From Erythrobacter ramosus (GTDB lineage: Bacteria > Pseudomonadota > Alphaproteobacteria > Sphingomonadales > Sphingomonadaceae): a stretch of DNA of 64,000 nucleotides. The number at the start of each line of letters is the position of its first letter. Within the stretch, counting starts at the first letter, position 1. Position numbers and translations under genes: made by a program. The stretch is taken from assembly GCF_009828055.1 (NCBI RefSeq), contig NZ_WTYB01000002.1:124001-188000 (forward strand). Direction: 5' to 3'. The notes beneath the pieces were generated by a model. That model was not told the origin of the DNA, made no database searches, and saw only the letters and a list, made by a program, of their open reading frames with translations. Shown piece after piece: positions 54,109 through 63,312 of the stretch.

Positions 54109-54638
54109 TCCGCGACGCCGATCCGCACCAGCTCGCGCGCGACCTTCTGGGCCGCGAGTTCGACGATCTGGAGGCGGACGAGCAGCGCGTGTTGAGGCGG
54201 GTCGCCTCCGGCAGCTTCACGGGCCGCGATGCCGATGAATTGGCGCAAGGGCACGAAACCCGCGGCGACCGTCTGGCTGACCGCGTAGCCGAGATCGGGG
54301 GAAGCTGGCGCTTCATCATCGGCTTCGGCGTGGTGCTGATGGTATGGGTGGTGCTCAACAGCGGCGCGCTGAAATTGCTGGGGTTGGGGCCGTTCGATGC
54401 CTATCCCTTCATCTTCCTCAACCTGATGCTGTCGATGCTGGCTGCGGTGCAGGCGCCGATCATCCTGATGAGCCAGAACCGGCAGGCGCGAAAGGACCGC
54501 ATCAACGCGCGCCACGACTACGAAGTGAACCTGCGCACCCAGCTGGAAATCCTGCGGCTGGCGCACCGGGTGGAGAAACTGGCGCAAGCGGCGCACGCCG
54601 AGCGTAAGGAAGCCGCCGAAGCCTCACCGAAGGATTGA
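54105..54638 (+). CDS. DUF1003 membrane protein
   Basis: The ATG at 54105 overlaps the lysS stop as ATGA, giving 177 residues. The cytoplasmic N-terminus precedes two helices (FIIGFGVVLMVWVVLNSG and FLNLMLSMLAAVQAPIILMSQ) and the family pattern NRQARKDRINARHDYEVNL, followed by a helical C-terminus. DUF1003 proteins are thought to be membrane-associated but have no established function. It is translated from the lysS message. Confidence 0.9.
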   Translation: MIRDADPHQLARDLLGREFDDLEADEQRVLRRVASGSFTGRDADELAQGHETRGDRLADRVAEIGGSWRFIIGFGVVLMVWVVLNSGALKLLGLGPFDAYPFIFLNLMLSMLAAVQAPIILMSQNRQARKDRINARHDYEVNLRTQLEILRLAHRVEKLAQAAHAERKEAAEASPKD

Positions 54639-54655
54639 GCGCGCCGGAGGGTTTC

Positions 54656-55318
54656 CTACCGCCACGCGCGGGTGCGATACCACTTGGTGATGACGTATTT
54701 CGCGCCGCTCTCCACCGGCAACCCGGCATGAAGCGTTGCCTCATTCGGGTGGCCATCGGGCAGGGCATTGTTCCACAGCAGGAGCACGCCCGGCTTGGGT
54801 TCGATCTGGATGCCGAGGGCGGTGAAGGCTGTCGCCCCGCCAGCCTCGACCGCATTGAGATAGGCCATCGCCGTCCACGACCGCTGCCCGCCGCGCGCCT
54901 CTTCCTGCGGCCAATAGCCTTCGGTCACGTAAAACCAGTCATTATGCGGCTTGAACTGCTGGCCCGGCTGATAGCGCTGGCCCTGAACCGGCTCGCCAAT
55001 CGCAGCCTTGACGCCGAGCAGCGCATCGATCCGCTGCGAGATGGCGGCAACGAAGGGATCGTGCGGCTCGAGATCGCCCGAATACGAGGTGCGAAACCCG
55101 CTCGCGTAGTCCAGCTCATGCAGCGCCGAGGGCCGCGCAACCGCGTCGATCATCGCGCACAGTCGGGTGCATTCGTCCGCGCTGAGGAAGTCGCCGACTG
55201 CGAACAGCTCAACTGGCTCAGCGGGCACCCGGTAGACTGCCGGATTGTCCGCCAGCCGCGCGCGCACCTGTTCGCCGAGGCGGGCGAGGGCGTTCTGGTC
55301 AGGCACGAATTCGGTCAT
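54656..55318 (-). CDS. 2OG-Fe(II) oxygenase, prolyl 4-hydroxylase-like
   Basis: From ATG 55318 the protein has 220 residues with the double-stranded beta-helix iron site: His and Asp in QFKPHNDWFYVTEGYWP and the second His in EATLHAGLPVESGAKYVITKW, with a 2-oxoglutarate-binding Lys nearby. It is like bacterial prolyl 4-hydroxylases. The substrate is unknown. It lies downstream of the RcnB gene but across a terminator, so it is likely transcribed from its own promoter. Its start is preceded by the GC-rich terminator at 55347-55380. Confidence 0.87.
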   Translation of the reverse strand: MTEFVPDQNALARLGEQVRARLADNPAVYRVPAEPVELFAVGDFLSADECTRLCAMIDAVARPSALHELDYASGFRTSYSGDLEPHDPFVAAISQRIDALLGVKAAIGEPVQGQRYQPGQQFKPHNDWFYVTEGYWPQEEARGGQRSWTAMAYLNAVEAGGATAFTALGIQIEPKPGVLLLWNNALPDGHPNEATLHAGLPVESGAKYVITKWYRTRAWR

Positions 55319-55346
55319 CGCCGCCGGGTAGCAAGCCGGCTTCGGC

Positions 55347-55380
55347 AAAAAAAGCCCCGCCGGATTGCTCCGACGGGGCT
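55347..55380 (-). terminator. intrinsic terminator after the RcnB-like gene
   Basis: On the minus strand AGCCCCGTCGGA pairs with TCCGGCGGGGCT around a 4-base loop (55353-55380) and is followed by seven T residues (55353-55347). It is a classic Rho-independent terminator lying 20 bp after the RcnB-like stop. Confidence 0.92.
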
Positions 55381-55399
55381 CTTTCGCGTCAGTGATGAC

Positions 55400-56716
55400 C
55401 TACCAGAAGAAGTCGTGGATCACGTCAACCACTTCGCCGGTGTAGATGTCGACCAACACCACATCGTCGTAATAGCGAACCCACTGATAAGGGCCGTAAG
55501 CCGGGGGCAGGCGGTAGGCGTAGGGGTCGTTCAGGAAGAACCGCGGCTGGAAGAACAAGCTGTCAAGGTAGAAGCCGATATCCAGCCGGTTGTAGCGGTG
55601 CGAGCGGAACGGTGCATAGTAGGGGCCGGGGCGGAACAGGTACTGGTTGCTGCGCCGCCAATCGGTCCAGCCATAGCGCCGGTCATTGCGCCAGCCATTA
55701 TTGTTCCAGCGGCGGAAATCGCGGTTGTCCCAGCCCGGACGGCCGTTCCAGCTGTGACGCCAATCGTCACGCCGCCAGTTGCTCCGGCCATCGCGCCAGT
55801 TGTCGCGGCGACCATCGCGCCAGTCGTTCCGGTCGTTACCGCGCGCATCTGCACGGCGGGCATCGCGGGCGATATCGCCTACCTGACCGCTGAAGCCGCC
55901 TCCGCGATTGTCGAAGCGACCATCGCGGCGACCGTCGCGGCCGTCGCGGCCGTCGCGCCAATCGTCACGGCGGCCATCGACCCGGTCGGCCCTGCGGTCA
56001 CCACGATCCTCGATGCGGTCAGCGCGGCGATCCCCGCGGTTTTCGACTTGATCCGCCCGACGATCACCACGGTTTTCGATTCGGTCGGCGCGCGCATCGG
56101 TGCGGCGGTCGACTCGGACAGCAGCGCCATCGCGCCCGCGCCGGTCCAGCTGGCCAGCACGGATATCGCCGCGCTGTTCGACCCGGTCGGCCCGCACTTC
56201 GCTGCGACGATCAATAGTGTCGGCGCGCCGTTCGCTGCGGCGATCTACCTGACCGGCGCGCGCTTCGCTCCGGCGGTCGATTCGGTCGCCGCGCACTTCG
56301 CCGCGACGGTCGGGGCCATTGGCGCGCTGTGCTGCCTGAACTCGGGCTGCAACGTCGCCGCCGAAGCCTCCGCGAGCCGGACGCTGCTGGGCATCGACCC
56401 TAACCGGCGGTTGAGGACGCTGAGCGACGGCGCGCTCGGCCCGCTGAACGGAATCCGGGCGCGGGGCAGCAGCCCGTTCAGGCCGGGGTGCATCAACGCG
56501 TGCAGCGCGTTGCGGAGCGGCCCGTTCCGCCTGCACCCGCTCAGGGCTGCTGCGATTTTCGGCGCGGGTCTGCTGGCGTTCGGCCCGCGCCTGCGCCCGG
56601 GCTTCGCCGCGACCGTTCTGATTATCCTGCGCAGCGGCAGGGGTGGCGGGAAGGGAGAAGGCGAGCGCCACGGCCAGAGCCGCAAGCGATCCGCTTCTCG
56701 AGAAGAGAGTCATCAT
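55400..56716 (-). CDS. RcnB family periplasmic protein with hendecad repeats
   Basis: The start ATG 56716 follows GGAGG by eight bases. The 438-residue precursor has a signal peptide (SGSLAALAVALAFSLPATPA) and a long Arg/Asp/Ala-rich region. About residues 143-253 repeat an 11-residue unit, such as RADRIENRGDR then RADQVENRGDR. The C-terminus has the RcnB ending YGPYQWVRYYDDVVLVDIYT. RcnB proteins link to nickel and cobalt homeostasis in enterics, but these longer Arg-rich relatives are uncharacterised. The plus strand through this region is open for 2.1 kb, a base-composition effect. Confidence 0.82.
   Translation of the reverse strand: MMTLFSRSGSLAALAVALAFSLPATPAAAQDNQNGRGEARAQARAERQQTRAENRSSPERVQAERAAPQRAARVDAPRPERAAAPRPDSVQRAERAVAQRPQPPVRVDAQQRPARGGFGGDVAARVQAAQRANGPDRRGEVRGDRIDRRSEARAGQVDRRSERRADTIDRRSEVRADRVEQRGDIRAGQLDRRGRDGAAVRVDRRTDARADRIENRGDRRADQVENRGDRRADRIEDRGDRRADRVDGRRDDWRDGRDGRDGRRDGRFDNRGGGFSGQVGDIARDARRADARGNDRNDWRDGRRDNWRDGRSNWRRDDWRHSWNGRPGWDNRDFRRWNNNGWRNDRRYGWTDWRRSNQYLFRPGPYYAPFRSHRYNRLDIGFYLDSLFFQPRFFLNDPYAYRLPPAYGPYQWVRYYDDVVLVDIYTGEVVDVIHDFFW
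55958..56290 (-). repeat. 33-bp repeat array coding for 11-residue units
   Basis: About ten 33-bp units encode sequences such as AGQVDRRSERR, ADTIDRRSEVR, ADRVEQRGDIR, ADRIENRGDRR, ADQVENRGDRR and ADRIEDRGDRR, with one 12-residue unit in the middle. The pattern has a hydrophobic or Ala position at fixed phase and alternating acids and arginines, as expected for a charged helix. The last four units are most alike, suggesting recent expansion. Confidence 0.8.
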
Positions 56717-56895
56717 TGGGAATGCCTCCAAAAGAGCCGGCCCACCACAACCGGCTTGTTGAGATGATGTGTATTACGATTCGCAGACTGTCGCAGGGAT
56801 GAACCAGCTCACCGATGTTCATAAAAAATGCGATGAATGTGAACGTAGGTGCGGCGTGCTTGACGGCGCAGGCTTTGCCGCCAAAGGCGTGCGCC

Positions 56896-57480
56896 ATGTT
56901 TGAAGCGCTCGACGAAGTCCTCACCGATTGCCGCAACCGCCTGATTCGTGCGCCGCGTGACCGCAAGTCACCGATGCACACGCCGGTGATCGTTACCGGC
57001 GATGTCGATGCGCGGGTGATGGTCCTGCGTGCCTTCGACAGCCAGAATTGGACGTTCCGGCTTCACACCGACGCGCGCGCGCCTAAGGCAAAGGTGGTGA
57101 CCGCTGATCCGCGCATTGCGGTGCTGTTCTATGACAAGGGCGCCAAGATTCAGATTCGCGCACGCGGCACTGCGGCGATTGTCACCAGCGGTGCCGAAGT
57201 GGACGCGGCCTGGGGTTCGAGCACCAATTTCGCGCGGCGCTGTTATCTGGGCGACGGGCCGGGAAGTGGCTCGGACGTGCCGACATCTGGCCTGCCTGCG
57301 GAGTTCGAAGGGGCCGAGCCCGATGACGCCCAGCTTGTTCCGGCACGGGAGAATTTCGCCCTGCTGCGGATCACGCTTACCGCATTCGACTGGCTCTACC
57401 TTGCGCATACCGGCCACGTCCGCGCGCAGTTTGCCCGCGCGGCGACCGGTGAGTGGCAGGGGCACTGGGTTTCGCCCTGA
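56896..57480 (+). CDS. pyridoxamine 5'-phosphate oxidase-like flavin-binding protein
   Basis: The start ATG 56896 gives 194 residues beginning MFEALDEVLTDCRNRLIRAP. It has the split-barrel pattern VMVLRAFDSQNWTFRLHTDA, PRIAVLFYDKGAKIQIRARG and ENFALLRITLTAFDWLYLA. PNPOx-like proteins bind FMN or related flavins; true PdxH sequence is longer and has different motifs, so this is a PNPOx family member of unknown substrate. The upstream ATG at 56815 is less likely. Confidence 0.82.
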   Translation: MFEALDEVLTDCRNRLIRAPRDRKSPMHTPVIVTGDVDARVMVLRAFDSQNWTFRLHTDARAPKAKVVTADPRIAVLFYDKGAKIQIRARGTAAIVTSGAEVDAAWGSSTNFARRCYLGDGPGSGSDVPTSGLPAEFEGAEPDDAQLVPARENFALLRITLTAFDWLYLAHTGHVRAQFARAATGEWQGHWVSP

Positions 57481-57507
57481 GCGCGCGCGATTGCTCGCGC
57501 CGCGGAT

Positions 57508-57533
57508 CGGGCTGGGCTCATTGGCCCAGCCCG
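57508..57533. terminator. hairpin between convergent genes
   Basis: CGGGCTGGGC (57508-57517) pairs perfectly with GCCCAGCCCG (57524-57533) around TCATTG. It lies between the PNPOx-like gene and ettA and could stop transcription from both sides, but has no T-run. Confidence 0.6.
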
Positions 57534-57541
57534 CTGGCCGA

Positions 57542-59215
<1,674 letters not shown>

Positions 59216-59335
59216 CGGATTGGTCCTTCGGGATCGATAAATCGGGTGGTGAGGTTTGGCTGCGCAGATAGGGAAGGGGAGAGGCGAGGGCAAGCGGCTA
59301 GACTTAGCCGCGGGGCGAGCTTAGCAGTCGAGGCC

Positions 59336-60751
59336 ATGAACCGCGTCATACCTGCGCTCGCCGCGCTTTCGCTCGCCGCTACCACTCAAGCCGAGACCGT
59401 AGCCCCCCTGCCGCCCCTCGAGCGCGTCGCAGACAATGCTCTTGAAGGTGACAAGAACGCTTGGGATTTCGTCGAAGGCATCACCACTGAAGTCGGCCAG
59501 CGGCAGGCGGGCACCGAGGCCGAAGCGCGCGGGCGGGCCTGGGCGGTTGCCTGGCTCAAGGCGAAGGGCTTCAAGAACGTCGCGGACGAGCCCTTCATGA
59601 TGCCCACCTGGATTCCGGGCGAGCCGGGCCGTGCGGAGATCGTCAGTCCCTTCCCGCAGAGCCTCGCGGTTGCGCCGCTCGGTGACAGCGCGTCGACCGG
59701 GCCGGAAGGGATCACCGCCGAGGTCGTGATGTTCAAAAGCGTTGCCGAGCTTCAGGCCGCGCCCGAAGGCAGCCTGAAGGGCAAGATCGCCTTCGTCAGC
59801 AACGCCATGACACGCACGCAGGACGGCAGCCAGTACGGCTTTGCGGGTCCGACGCGCTGGGTCGCCTCTGGAATCGCCGCGAGCAAGGGCGCGGCGGCGA
59901 CCGTCATCAAGTCGGTCGGCACCGATCTGCACCGCAACCCACACACTGGCGGCACGGACTTCCCTGAAGGCGTGACCCCCACCCCGGCGGGCGCGCTGAG
60001 CAATCCCGATGCGGCCAACCTTGAGCGGATGTTCCAGCGCGCGGGCGGTAAGCCGATTACCATGAAGTTGGTGCTCACCCCGCAGAATCTCGGTCAGACC
60101 CAGAGCGGCAATGTTGTGGGCGAGATCGTCGGGTTTAACCGCTCGCTGCCGCCAGTTCTGCTCGCCTGCCATCTCGATAGCTGGTGGATGGGCACCGGCG
60201 CCGTTGACGATGGGGCTGGCTGCGCGATTATTGCGGCGGCCGCGCTCAACGCGGGCAAGGCGGGCCAACCGCTGCGCACCATCCGCGTGCTGTTTGCCGG
60301 GGCGGAGGAAACCGGCCTGTGGGGCAGCGCGGCCTACAGCAAGGCCCACCTTAGCGAGCCAATCGCGGTGGGCCTTGAAAGCGATTTCGGCGCAGACCGC
60401 ATCTGGCGCTTTGACAGCAATTTCCGCGAAACCAACCCGGCGCTCCACAAGAAGATCGCCGCAGCGGTCGCGCGCTTCGGGGTCTCGGCGGGCAGCGATG
60501 TCGCTGGCGGCGGGGCCGATCTCAACATCGTGCGCGACCAGAAGGGCGCGCTCGTCGATCTCCAGCAGGACGGCACCCGCTATTTCGACCTGCACCACAC
60601 GCCGGACGACACGCTCGACAAGATCGACCCTGTGCAGCTGCGCCAGAACGTCGCAGTGTGGACTCAGGTGGTCGGCATACTGGCGAATGAAGGCATGTCG
60701 ATCCAGACTGGCACCCCGATCCCCTCGGCCCCGGCGATCGCGGGCCAATAG
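59336..60751 (+). CDS. M28 family metallopeptidase, exported
   Basis: This 471-residue precursor has signal MNRVIPALAALSLAATTQAE. The zinc-binding parts of M28 are visible: His and bridging Asp in LACHLDSWWMGTGAVDDGAG, the catalytic and metal Glu in LFAGAEETGLWGS, Asp in LESDFGADRIW and the final His in DLHHTPDDTLDKI. It is an aminopeptidase-like periplasmic or secreted enzyme. It has a PA-domain-like segment in the first half. A long frame running in from 57848 upstream is rejected. Confidence 0.92.
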   Translation: MNRVIPALAALSLAATTQAETVAPLPPLERVADNALEGDKNAWDFVEGITTEVGQRQAGTEAEARGRAWAVAWLKAKGFKNVADEPFMMPTWIPGEPGRAEIVSPFPQSLAVAPLGDSASTGPEGITAEVVMFKSVAELQAAPEGSLKGKIAFVSNAMTRTQDGSQYGFAGPTRWVASGIAASKGAAATVIKSVGTDLHRNPHTGGTDFPEGVTPTPAGALSNPDAANLERMFQRAGGKPITMKLVLTPQNLGQTQSGNVVGEIVGFNRSLPPVLLACHLDSWWMGTGAVDDGAGCAIIAAAALNAGKAGQPLRTIRVLFAGAEETGLWGSAAYSKAHLSEPIAVGLESDFGADRIWRFDSNFRETNPALHKKIAAAVARFGVSAGSDVAGGGADLNIVRDQKGALVDLQQDGTRYFDLHHTPDDTLDKIDPVQLRQNVAVWTQVVGILANEGMSIQTGTPIPSAPAIAGQ

Positions 60752-60873
60752 CCTCGCGAGGCAGGCCGCGCCGGGCGCATATCGCTCGGCCCGCCTATCA
60801 CTTCAGCCGCTTGGGAACGCGGGTGGCTCTTGTACCCTCTTGGCTGCAATGCGGGTACGAGGGAGGATAAGCG

Positions 60874-61695
60874 ATGCAGGGACCACTGGCGGGGAAGGCG
60901 GCCATCGTAACGGGGGCGGCGCGCGGGCAGGGACGGGCGATCGCGCTCGCTCTGGCCGAGGCGGGCGCGGACGTAGCGATCTGCGATGTCGGCGCGGCAG
61001 CGATGCCGACGGTCGGCTATGCGATGGGTGGCGCACTGGATGACGTCGCTCGCGCCATCGAAGCGCAGGGGCGCAAGGCCGTGGCGATGGCCTGCGATGT
61101 GCGCGACCAATCACAGATCGACGCCTTCATGGCGGCCACGCTTGAGGCCTTCGGGCGGCTCGACATTCTGGTCAACAACGCCGGAATCCTGACCGGTGGC
61201 CGCCCCGCGCACGAGCTTGACGATGCGATGTGGACCACCATGATCGACATCAACCTGACCGGCGCTTGGCGGATGGCGCGCGCGGCGGTGCCGGTGATGA
61301 TCGTAGGCGGTGAAGGCGGGCGGATCGTCAACATCGCCTCGGTCGCTGGCCATGTCGGCACGCCCGGCTATGCGCATTACTGCGCCTCAAAACACGGGCT
61401 CATGGGGCTGACCCGCGCAATGGCGGGCGAGCTTGCAGGCGAAAGGATCACCGTCAACGCGCTCTGCCCCGGGCTGGTGGATACCCCAATGGTCGCCCAC
61501 GCCACCGATGAAGTCGCCGCCGCCCGCGGTCTCTCCACCGAAGAGGCCTACGAACTCCAGCTCACCCCGCATCTCATCAAAGAGAAAATCACAGCTGAAC
61601 AATCGGCGGCAGCGGTGATGTATCTGGTGAGCGAGCCTGCGCGGGTGGTGACCGGTTCTGCGCTGATGATTGACGCGGGCTGGTCTGCGGTCTGA
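60874..61695 (+). CDS. short-chain dehydrogenase, mycofactocin-type-like
   Basis: This 273-residue SDR has the site GGAGGATAAGC before ATG 60874. It carries TGAARGQGRAIALALAEAG, NNAG (LVNNAGILTGG), the catalytic Ser in VNIASVAGHV, and YCASKHGLMGLTR with Tyr and Lys. The residues CDVGAAAMPTVGYAMGGALD form an insertion after the second strand. TGAARGQGR with such an insertion resembles SDRs that use a buried nicotinamide cofactor with mycofactocin. Whether that applies here is unknown. Confidence 0.87.
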   Translation: MQGPLAGKAAIVTGAARGQGRAIALALAEAGADVAICDVGAAAMPTVGYAMGGALDDVARAIEAQGRKAVAMACDVRDQSQIDAFMAATLEAFGRLDILVNNAGILTGGRPAHELDDAMWTTMIDINLTGAWRMARAAVPVMIVGGEGGRIVNIASVAGHVGTPGYAHYCASKHGLMGLTRAMAGELAGERITVNALCPGLVDTPMVAHATDEVAAARGLSTEEAYELQLTPHLIKEKITAEQSAAAVMYLVSEPARVVTGSALMIDAGWSAV

Positions 61696-62151
61696 GGCAC
61701 GGGGCCTGACGAAAACTGGTCGGGGAGACAGGATGCGAGTCCACTTTTCCGACCACCCGCAAAGCCCGGAAAACCGCGGGGTTCAACACGCCGAAAAGGG
61801 CGTGTGAACCAGCATGTGACATAGGACGAATCCGGCTGCAAGGGCTGAATACGGGAGGGCAGGGCGCTGTTTGGCGAACGCGATCGGGGGACGCGACCGC
61901 CTCGCTTCTACCGCTTATCGGGTCGCTTGCGCCCCGCCTCCGTATTCGTTTGGCAGCGCGTGGCGGAGACCGCCGGCAATGTCTGCTATGACCCCTTCGC
62001 CAATAATTCCTGCCGTTCAGCTGCCGACCCCAAACCAGACATGAACTCGCGCTAACCCGAGCGTGCGAGATTGATCTGTCCACCAGTGGCTGGGCGTGAC
62101 CTTATCTTTGACCATAGAGGCCGCGTTCTTCGGGGAAACCTGGTGAGCGGG
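61696..62151. other. 456-bp gene-poor region with tRNA-like remnant and dyads
   Basis: Between the SDR and the CopC-like gene no convincing gene was found. At 61717-61738 the minus strand reads a tRNA-like 3' end (ATCCTGTCTCCCCGACCA after a T-loop-like TCGC). At 61780-61810 GGTTCAACACGCC and GGCGTGTGAACC pair with one bulge, which could form a hairpin in either transcript. Confidence 0.55.
61717..61738 (-). pseudogene. tRNA 3'-end-like fragment
   Basis: The minus-strand stretch matches the T-loop, T-stem and acceptor 3' end of a tRNA of the kind ending CTCCCCGACCA, with the CCA encoded. The rest of a tRNA (anticodon arm, D arm) is not present, and the T-stem 5' side is broken. Such fragments mark past integration at tRNA genes. 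Chance or a simple hairpin (TGGTCGG with CCGACCA at 61749-61755) are alternatives. Confidence 0.45.
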
Positions 62152-62604
62152 CTAATCGCGCTCTTGCGGTCCTGGCGCGCTGGGAGGGCCGGGAACGGTC
62201 GATCCGGGATCTCCGGCAATCTCGAATTCCACGAAGCCATTCAGCGATTTGAACGATTTGGACGTCAGCAGGTACGAGATAGTGTAGCCCCCGGCCTCTT
62301 CCAGTGGAACGGGCAAGCGATAGCGGACCTGCTTTTGCTTTCGGCGCAGGTATGGTGTTTCGGGCTCGGCGTTCACCTCGGTGTCGTCTGGCAGGCGCAC
62401 CGTTACGCTGATCACCTCGGCGGGTTCGGCAAATGTCAGCGCGATGGTTTCGATCCCTTCCGCGACAATGCTGTCCTTGGCGGGGCTGGAGGCGACAAGC
62501 ATATCGCGCGGGTCCAGTTTCTCGGCCGCCGCAGGGCTTGCCAGCATTCCTGCGAGGGCTGCCATAAGCACGAAGATCCGCATCGCGACACCGCCTTTCG
62601 TCAT
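62152..62604 (-). CDS. CopC-like periplasmic protein lacking His and Cys
   Basis: The protein has 150 residues from ATG 62604, which overlaps the regulator stop as ATGA; ATG 62583, after AAAGGCGG, is an alternative. A signal peptide (MRIFVLMAALAGMLASPAAA) leads to a CopC beta-barrel pattern: MLVASSPAKDSIVAEGIETIA then LTFAEPAEVISVTVRLPDD and GGYTISYLLTSKSF. Canonical CopC copper ligands are His residues at the mature N-terminus and a late DGH, and neither exists here; the sequence contains no His or Cys at all. So classic copper binding by His is ruled out. It likely has another ligand or a structural role, cotranscribed with the two-component genes. Confidence 0.8.
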   Translation of the reverse strand: MTKGGVAMRIFVLMAALAGMLASPAAAEKLDPRDMLVASSPAKDSIVAEGIETIALTFAEPAEVISVTVRLPDDTEVNAEPETPYLRRKQKQVRYRLPVPLEEAGGYTISYLLTSKSFKSLNGFVEFEIAGDPGSTVPGPPSAPGPQERD

Positions 62605-63260
62605 TTGTGGAATGCCTGGCGGATGGCATCGCTGCGCGAGTTGACTTCGAGCTTGCGGTAGATCGCCTTGACATGGGTGCCCACGGTATGGGGCGAGATG
62701 CCCAGCACGCGGGCGGCTTCCTTGTAGCTTTTGCCTTCCGCAAAGGCGCGCAGCAGTTCGGTCTCGCGGGTCGTCAGACGATCATCGGCGGCATTGTCCA
62801 CCGCGCCCTGCGGCACTGGGGGCGGGGCACGCAGCAGATCGAGCAGATAAACCGCCGCTGCCGGGCTGACCGGGGCGCCGCCATCGAGGGTAATCGCTAT
62901 GCCATCGAGAATTTGCTGCGGCGTGCTGTCCTTGAGCAGATAGCCATCCGCGCCTGCGCCAAGGGCCTTTACCACCGTATCGCGGTCGCCGAAGGAGCTG
63001 ATGATCAACACCTTGGCGGTGCACCCGGCCTTGATCTCGGGCACCATAACATAGCCATTGCCGTCCGGCAGGCCGATATCCATCAGGAACAGATCGGGCT
63101 GAAGCGCAATTAGTCCGCGTCCGGTGGCCAGATCAGGGGCCATGGCGATGACGTCATAGCCTTCGGCCATGCCCATGATCTGCATGAAATAGCGTCGGAC
63201 TGTCGGTTCATCCTCGATGATCGCGATGCGGACAGGGGCGCTGGGCTGCGGATCGGTCAT
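62601..63260 (-). CDS. NarL/LuxR family response regulator
   Basis: This 219-residue regulator has a receiver domain with acidic EDEP near the start, the phosphoacceptor Asp in LFLMDIGLPDGNG, and the Lys in GYLLKDSTPQQ. A LuxR helix-turn-helix domain (LTTRETELLRAFAEG, KEAARVLGISPHTVGTHVKA) follows. It is partnered with the adjacent histidine kinase at the right edge, and its stop overlaps the CopC-like start. Confidence 0.93.
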   Translation of the reverse strand: MTDPQPSAPVRIAIIEDEPTVRRYFMQIMGMAEGYDVIAMAPDLATGRGLIALQPDLFLMDIGLPDGNGYVMVPEIKAGCTAKVLIISSFGDRDTVVKALGAGADGYLLKDSTPQQILDGIAITLDGGAPVSPAAAVYLLDLLRAPPPVPQGAVDNAADDRLTTRETELLRAFAEGKSYKEAARVLGISPHTVGTHVKAIYRKLEVNSRSDAIRQAFHK

Positions 63261-63312
63261 GCAGCGGTCCTAACGCGTTTGCCGGGCGGGGCGTATCCCA
63301 TGAAATGGCCGA

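Noticed and set aside
54635..56767. 710-residue plus-strand frame opposite the RcnB-like and 2OG genes
   Set aside because: It runs antisense to two well-supported genes, is made of Ala/Pro/Val repeats mirroring the Arg-rich repeat, and shows no domain.
61699..61760. Intact tRNA gene
   Set aside because: Only the 3' half-end is recognisable; no anticodon arm or D arm can be folded on either strand.
61861..62055. Short plus-strand frame ending in NVCYDPFANNSCRSAADPK
   Set aside because: It has no ATG, no ribosome-binding site and no recognisable family; only GTG or TTG starts exist. It could be a gene remnant, but evidence is too thin.
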